Positions 63,401-64,000 of a stretch of 64,000 nucleotides of DNA are shown piece after piece. Source of the DNA: Chrysomallon squamiferum. Taxonomy: Eukaryota > Mollusca > Gastropoda > Neomphalida > Peltospiridae. The stretch's first letter is position 1. Each line of letters starts with the position of its first letter. Below the pieces are notes generated by a model. The model worked only from the letters and a program-made list of their open reading frames with translations. It did not search any database and was not told the origin of the DNA. The translations under genes and the position numbers were made by a program. The stretch covers positions 34,030,022 to 34,094,021 of the forward strand of contig CM022665.1 of NCBI GenBank assembly GCA_012295275.1, read 5' to 3'.

Positions 63401-64000
63401 ATGTGCAAGTTAATACAAAAGGTATTTTGCTGCTGACTGGTTTTCTTGTGTGTGTGTCTATTGTCAAATGTTTGTTATAACAAAAATTTAAAAACAAAAT
63501 ATTGATTCTGATGACGAGCATATATAAAACTTGCACTTTTGCATTACTTACAAATGGGAGGTTTACATGTATAGTTGGCAATCTTATGACAGTCTGAAAA
63601 TAAAAAATTAATGAATGTTTTAAAACATTAATTTCTTTTTTTCTTTGATGTTCTGGAAAATACTGATTTCTTAATATTTTTAAAAATATTAATTGAAATT
63701 TAACAGCATATATTTAAAATACATTTTACCATTATTTACTAGAAGATTAAACAGTTAATTAACCCAACTTTACATAATCATTTTTTGTTTTAACTCTTCT
63801 TTTAGCTTTTGTTTCTCCATCTCTTTACATTCTCTAATTTTGTACTTTATGCAGACATGTGTACACACACAGTTTCAGAACATATATACAGACACATATA
63901 CACACTTACTATTATACTATATTAACTTTAAGATGAAGATATGAAGACTAATTTCTACACTTACCTAGAATAATCTTAAAAGTGGTCAGTGCGCCACTAA
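22641..64000 (-). CDS. Torso-like receptor tyrosine kinase with FN3 ectodomain (3' part of gene, 16 coding exons)
   Basis: Sixteen exons read leftward from the window edge; all phases agree and give about 1,030 residues. The order is: Cys-bearing stretch ([12 protein letters not shown]), two FN3-like modules with WKPP, YNVRWG, YGIQV and DYGIKVVTVY, a Ser/Thr stalk, a transmembrane helix ([20 protein letters not shown]) and juxtamembrane DRWELP. The kinase follows: [12 protein letters not shown] loop, VAIK lysine, FLKEI helix [12 protein letters not shown], two activation-loop tyrosines in [26 protein letters not shown] and [11 protein letters not shown] short kinase insert and juxtamembrane style resemble PDGFR/VEGFR-type kinases, but FN3 rather than Ig modules points to Torso. 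Known role of Torso: it binds cystine-knot ligands (Trunk, PTTH) and activates Ras/MAPK. Start codon and signal peptide are outside the window. The RTK call is near certain; the Torso assignment is less so. Confidence 0.9.
26345..26846. other. CpG-rich, non-repetitive patch inside receptor intron
   Basis: The patch contains stretches such as GCACGCTCGGTGGGGGAGC and CATCTCTCGCG within otherwise CpG-poor intron. Short open frames on both strands show no recognised domain. It could be a recent insertion or a regulatory element. Confidence 0.35.
27433..27668 (-). repeat. 59-bp tandem repeat, four copies
   Basis: Units at 27433-27491, 27492-27550, 27551-27609 and 27610-27668 are each exactly 59 bp. 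Each contains a TAA(A/C/T)TT(C/T)A(C/A)TGAA start, GTATAA, a (C/T)(A/T)(G/A)TTCCAGT core and an ACTGAA(C/A)CATGG end. Copies 1 and 2 are almost identical; 3 and 4 are more diverged but keep the length. Confidence 0.92.
31293..31600 (+). repeat. Diverged tandem repeat, about 131-139 bp unit
   Basis: TGTA(G/A)CCA starts occur at 31293, 31424 and 31563. Copies 1 and 2 share ACTACACTTCATTA(T/C)AGGGT-type sequence and a downstream TTTAC(C/T)(G/A)(T/C)AGTTA block. Copy 3 is short. Confidence 0.65.
34112..34582 (-). other. Unrecognised 156-codon open frame in intron, probably not a gene
   Basis: The open frame is long for such AT-rich DNA and on the same strand as the receptor. It shows one hydrophobic stretch ([19 protein letters not shown]) but no domain I recognise. 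It is not needed for the receptor reading frame, which joins cleanly across it. It could be chance or part of an old inserted element. Confidence 0.15.
37417..37554 (-). CDS. Receptor exon: kinase C-lobe ([19 protein letters not shown])
   Basis: 138 bp, acceptor TTTCAG and donor GTAAGT. The first base completes the Val codon of SDVW. It encodes [19 protein letters not shown] followed by a helix-G region ending DNCSEE, and it ends with two bases of the Met codon. Confidence 0.93.
39893..40130 (+). repeat. Degenerate 85-bp tandem repeat
   Basis: ACCAATGAAAA motifs begin units at 39893, 39978 and 40063, spaced exactly 85 bp. The remainder of each unit is poorly conserved. Confidence 0.4.
40808..40853 (+). 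repeat. (GT)n microsatellite
   Basis: A near-perfect GT dinucleotide run of about 45 bp in the large receptor intron. Confidence 0.95.
44787..45483. mobile_element. Tigger/pogo-type MITE with TA target duplication
   Basis: The left end CAGTATTACCTCAGATTAAC and right end (reverse complement) CAGTAATACCTCGCTTAACA form imperfect terminal inverted repeats. TA dinucleotides flank both sides (44785-44786 and 45484-45485), as expected for Tc1/mariner-superfamily insertion. The 697-bp interior has no transposase and includes (AAT)n at about 45389-45430. It is CpG-richer than the surrounding intron, suggesting a fairly recent insertion. Confidence 0.8.
47400..48860 (+). repeat. Highly degenerate tandem repeat, about 145-180 bp unit, about eight copies
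   Basis: A core close to AATTAATTGCACAGTATTTA recurs at about 47510, 47655, 47829, 47980, 48160, 48335, 48510 and 48668. It is often preceded by an ATGGAT(T/A)AAA block and followed by AAA(A/C)A(A/G)-type sequence. A second shared block (AATAGTATC(T/A)GAAA-like) lies about 100 bp before several cores. Copies were aligned by eye and are strongly diverged. Confidence 0.6.
48968..49270 (+). repeat. Tandem repeat, about 95-112 bp unit, three copies
   Basis: Each unit contains ATTACTTTTATGTTTCAGAT (or a close variant), then a T-rich part, then ATAATAAA(A/C)ATTAAAATCT and AAAATTATCAGTT. Units begin at about 48973, 49067 and 49179. Copies 2 and 3 are the most alike. Confidence 0.75.
50719..50782 (+). 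repeat. (TTTTA)n microsatellite
   Basis: A pentanucleotide TTTTA run of about 64 bp, preceded by a (TTTA)n run. Confidence 0.95.
53496..53710 (-). CDS. Receptor exon: catalytic loop and activation loop
   Basis: 215 bp, acceptor TTTCTTAG and donor GTAAGT. It encodes the catalytic loop [20 protein letters not shown], the tandem activation-loop tyrosines [34 protein letters not shown] and DV. The HRD aspartate, AARN asparagine and DFG aspartate are all present, so the kinase is expected to be active. Confidence 0.95.
53711..54237 (-). other. Receptor intron (527 bp)
   Basis: AT-rich phase-0 intron with donor GTTTGT and a (TA)n run near 54178-54195. Nothing else is seen. Confidence 0.85.
54238..54324 (-). 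CDS. Receptor exon: end of kinase insert and helix E
   Basis: 87 bp (29 codons), phase 0 at both ends. The acceptor TTACTGCAG is followed by [19 protein letters not shown], then [10 protein letters not shown], which leads directly into EFLS of the next exon. The Lys/Ser-rich start is the distal half of the short kinase insert. Confidence 0.9.
54325..54805 (-). other. Receptor intron (481 bp) within kinase insert
   Basis: AT-rich intron. Its donor, predicted as A|GTGTTT, is weak; the reading frame continues to an in-frame stop at 54782-54784 if unspliced. Confidence 0.7.
54806..55035 (-). CDS. Receptor exon: helix C, hinge and start of kinase insert
   Basis: 230 bp. The acceptor TTTTTCAG and first two bases complete a Glu codon, then [15 protein letters not shown] (helix C), [11 protein letters not shown], hinge [17 protein letters not shown], then the insert beginning [12 protein letters not shown]. 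The donor is placed at 54806 because it alone keeps phase 0 with the next exon; it is a weak GTGTTT site, so the exact 3' edge is less certain. Confidence 0.85.
55036..55945 (-). other. Receptor intron (910 bp)
   Basis: The donor GTATAA is immediately followed, from about the fifth intron base, by (AAC)n, (AAT)n and (AAG)n runs on the minus strand (about 55861-55943). A (CA)n run lies at about 55070-55094 near the acceptor. Confidence 0.85.
55946..56166 (-). CDS. Receptor exon: juxtamembrane and kinase N-lobe
   Basis: 221 bp. The acceptor CATGTAACAG and first base complete an Arg codon. It encodes [19 protein letters not shown], the glycine-rich loop [12 protein letters not shown], and VAIKLLQ with the ATP-binding lysine. 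It ends with one base of a Glu codon. Confidence 0.94.
56167..56762 (-). other. Receptor intron (596 bp)
   Basis: AT-rich, with a GAAGGAAG-type tetranucleotide patch (about 56237-56260) and T-rich stretches. No other feature is seen. Confidence 0.85.
56763..56946 (-). CDS. Receptor exon: transmembrane helix
   Basis: 184 bp, acceptor TTTCACCCAG and donor AG|GTAAAG. It encodes YDIKM, a hydrophobic helix of about 22 residues ([20 protein letters not shown] and on), the stop-transfer KYRRKK and a juxtamembrane stretch with [10 protein letters not shown]. The basic residues after the helix place the kinase side in the cytoplasm. Confidence 0.92.
56947..57521 (-). other. Receptor intron (575 bp)
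   Basis: Phase-1 intron with donor GTATGT. No notable repeat is seen. Confidence 0.85.
57522..57560 (-). CDS. Receptor 39-bp mini-exon: extracellular stalk
   Basis: The acceptor poly-T GTTTCAG lies before 57560 and a strong donor GTATGT follows 57522. Both edges are phase 1, so it can be included (residues [12 protein letters not shown], with a potential N-glycosylation site NKT) or skipped without changing the frame. An alternative acceptor TTTCAG lies six bases further in. Confidence 0.75.
57751..57838 (-). CDS. Receptor exon: end of membrane-proximal FN3
   Basis: 88 bp, acceptor TATTTCAG and donor A|GTACAT. It encodes [18 protein letters not shown] and [11 protein letters not shown], the last strands of an FN3 fold. 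Confidence 0.9.
57839..58556 (-). other. Receptor intron (718 bp)
   Basis: AT-rich with (ATT)n near 58069-58085, a (TA)n near 58213-58229 and T-rich/A-rich tracts. Confidence 0.85.
58557..58613 (-). CDS. Receptor exon: FN3 strand (57 bp)
   Basis: Nineteen codons, phase 0 at both ends: acceptor TCTTTCAG, donor AAG|GTAAAT. It encodes [19 protein letters not shown], the classic L-P-x-x-x-Y pattern of an FN3 module. Confidence 0.9.
58614..60464 (-). other. Receptor intron (1.85 kb)
   Basis: It contains a short MITE-like element (59420-59606), a GTGACA-type short tandem repeat near 59957-59988 and (ATT)n at about 60370-60415 close to the donor side of the next upstream exon. Confidence 0.85.
59420..59606. 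mobile_element. Short mariner-like MITE (187 bp)
   Basis: The left end CAGGGTGTGGCAAAAGTAA and right end (reverse complement) CAGGTTGTGATGAAAGTAA form imperfect terminal inverted repeats around an AT-rich interior with no coding capacity. A clear TA duplication is not visible on the left, so the assignment is tentative. Confidence 0.5.
60465..60679 (-). CDS. Receptor exon: body of membrane-proximal FN3
   Basis: 215 bp, acceptor TTGTTTTCAG and donor AAG|GTAAAT. It encodes [33 protein letters not shown] and VLNSTYIPK. The W-G and alternating hydrophobic pattern fit FN3 strands. Confidence 0.92.
60680..61053 (-). other. Receptor intron (374 bp)
   Basis: Phase-1 intron, AT-rich, no repeat or element recognised. 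Confidence 0.85.
61054..61165 (-). CDS. Receptor exon: FN3 end and linker
   Basis: 112 bp, acceptor TTGCTTACAG and donor A|GTTAGT. It encodes [20 protein letters not shown], a Pro-rich linker and NLTNDSSSH with potential N-glycosylation. Confidence 0.9.
61166..61510 (-). other. Receptor intron (345 bp)
   Basis: AT-rich phase-0 intron with short AAT tracts; nothing else is seen. Confidence 0.85.
61511..61573 (-). CDS. Receptor exon: FN3 strand (63 bp)
   Basis: Twenty-one codons, phase 0 at both ends: acceptor CAAATGACAG, donor CAG|GTAAAA. It encodes [20 protein letters not shown] and Q, the L-x-x-x-x-x-Y-x-I-x-V signature continued in the next exon. Confidence 0.88.
61574..61845 (-). other. 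Receptor intron (272 bp)
   Basis: AT-rich, donor GTATGT, with a short GT/GTAT-rich patch. No element is recognised. Confidence 0.85.
61846..62063 (-). CDS. Receptor exon: distal FN3
   Basis: 218 bp, acceptor TTTGACATTCCAG and donor GCA|GTATGT. It encodes [26 protein letters not shown] and [10 protein letters not shown], the W and Y-x-V-x-W strands typical of FN3, then [10 protein letters not shown]. Confidence 0.92.
62058..62440. repeat. Diverged repeats of the exon 61846-62063 acceptor edge
   Basis: The plus-strand sequence ATTGTCTGGAATGTCAAACA, which spans the true splice acceptor, recurs in altered form at about 62163, 62278, 62325 and 62413, each followed by a T-rich stretch. On the minus strand these are decayed copies of the 3' splice site (for example GACATTTCAG|ACAG). 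Confidence 0.65.
62064..63551 (-). other. Receptor intron (1.49 kb)
   Basis: It holds diverged repeats of the downstream exon edge (62058-62440), (TTTTA)n and (TTTA)n runs, and a hAT-like transposon remnant (62504-63205). Confidence 0.85.
62504..63205. mobile_element. hAT-like DNA transposon remnant
   Basis: The left end CAGGGGTCCCCAAACTTTTT with AGACCACTGACCTC is the usual start of hAT-type non-autonomous elements. At about 63127-63200, repeated CAACCCC blocks and CCCATCGACCCACAGTGG resemble the sub-terminal right side, but the exact right terminus and an 8-bp target duplication are not visible. The interior is AT-rich and non-coding. Confidence 0.55.
63552..63593 (-). CDS. Receptor 42-bp exon: Cys-containing ectodomain segment
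   Basis: The acceptor TTATTTTCAG lies before 63593 and the donor GTAAGT after 63552. It encodes [13 protein letters not shown] between split codons. The two Cys probably form a disulphide, and NYT is a potential glycosylation site. Confidence 0.88.
63594..63964 (-). other. Receptor intron (371 bp)
   Basis: Phase-1 intron with donor GTAAGT, AT-rich, no element recognised. Confidence 0.85.
63965..64000 (-). CDS. Receptor exon, partial at window edge
   Basis: The last 36 bases of an exon that continues off the right end. It reads [11 protein letters not shown] plus one base that joins the next exon as Asp. The donor CTAG|GTAAGT is clear. The signal peptide and start codon lie beyond the window. 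Confidence 0.85.

Overview
The window is animal nuclear DNA. It is very AT-rich and full of microsatellites, with (AAT)n, (GT)n, (TTTTA)n, one long (CT)n and many poly-A/T runs. It carries two multi-exon protein genes with GT-AG introns, and no bacterial-type gene organisation. The BMP2/4 ligand together with a receptor tyrosine kinase that has fibronectin-III domains and a split kinase (Torso-like) suggests an invertebrate. A lophotrochozoan, perhaps a mollusc, fits best, but this is an inference from gene content and base composition; no species can be named.

Layout: (1) About 1-10.2 kb is upstream, non-coding DNA with microsatellites, a perfect 18-bp hairpin, a diverged duplication and a deleted Tigger/pogo-like transposon. 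(2) 10,215-13,213, plus strand, is a BMP2/4 ligand gene in two coding exons separated by a 1.76-kb intron; both coding exons are complete and predict a 412-residue preproprotein. At least one 5' non-coding exon lies upstream and was not located. (3) About 13.2-22.6 kb is the BMP 3' UTR and intergenic DNA, with a few motif-like sites such as an RFX X-box and a SMAD-type palindrome. (4) 22,641 to beyond 64,000, minus strand, holds the last 16 coding exons of a receptor tyrosine kinase. Its start lies off the right edge. All exon phases join without a frame break, giving about 1,030 residues: Cys-containing ectodomain, FN3-like modules, one transmembrane helix, split tyrosine kinase and a long acidic/Ser-rich tail. 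Introns of 13.6 and 15.9 kb interrupt the kinase region and hold several diverged tandem repeats and small DNA-transposon remnants.

The two genes converge tail to tail, about 9.4 kb apart between stop codons. Nothing in the sequence shows that they work together: BMP2/4 signals through Ser/Thr kinase receptors and SMADs, whereas Torso-type receptors signal through Ras/MAPK. The most useful observations are the lophotrochozoan-like Torso-type receptor with a YLDL (PLC-gamma type) motif, a 39-bp in-frame mini-exon in its stalk, a contrast in CpG content between the two genes, an unusually long basic N-terminus on mature BMP2/4 containing a second RKKR, and several hidden tandem repeats, one copying a splice-acceptor/exon edge. 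I found no RNA genes, CRISPR arrays or evidence of a wholly new multi-gene system.
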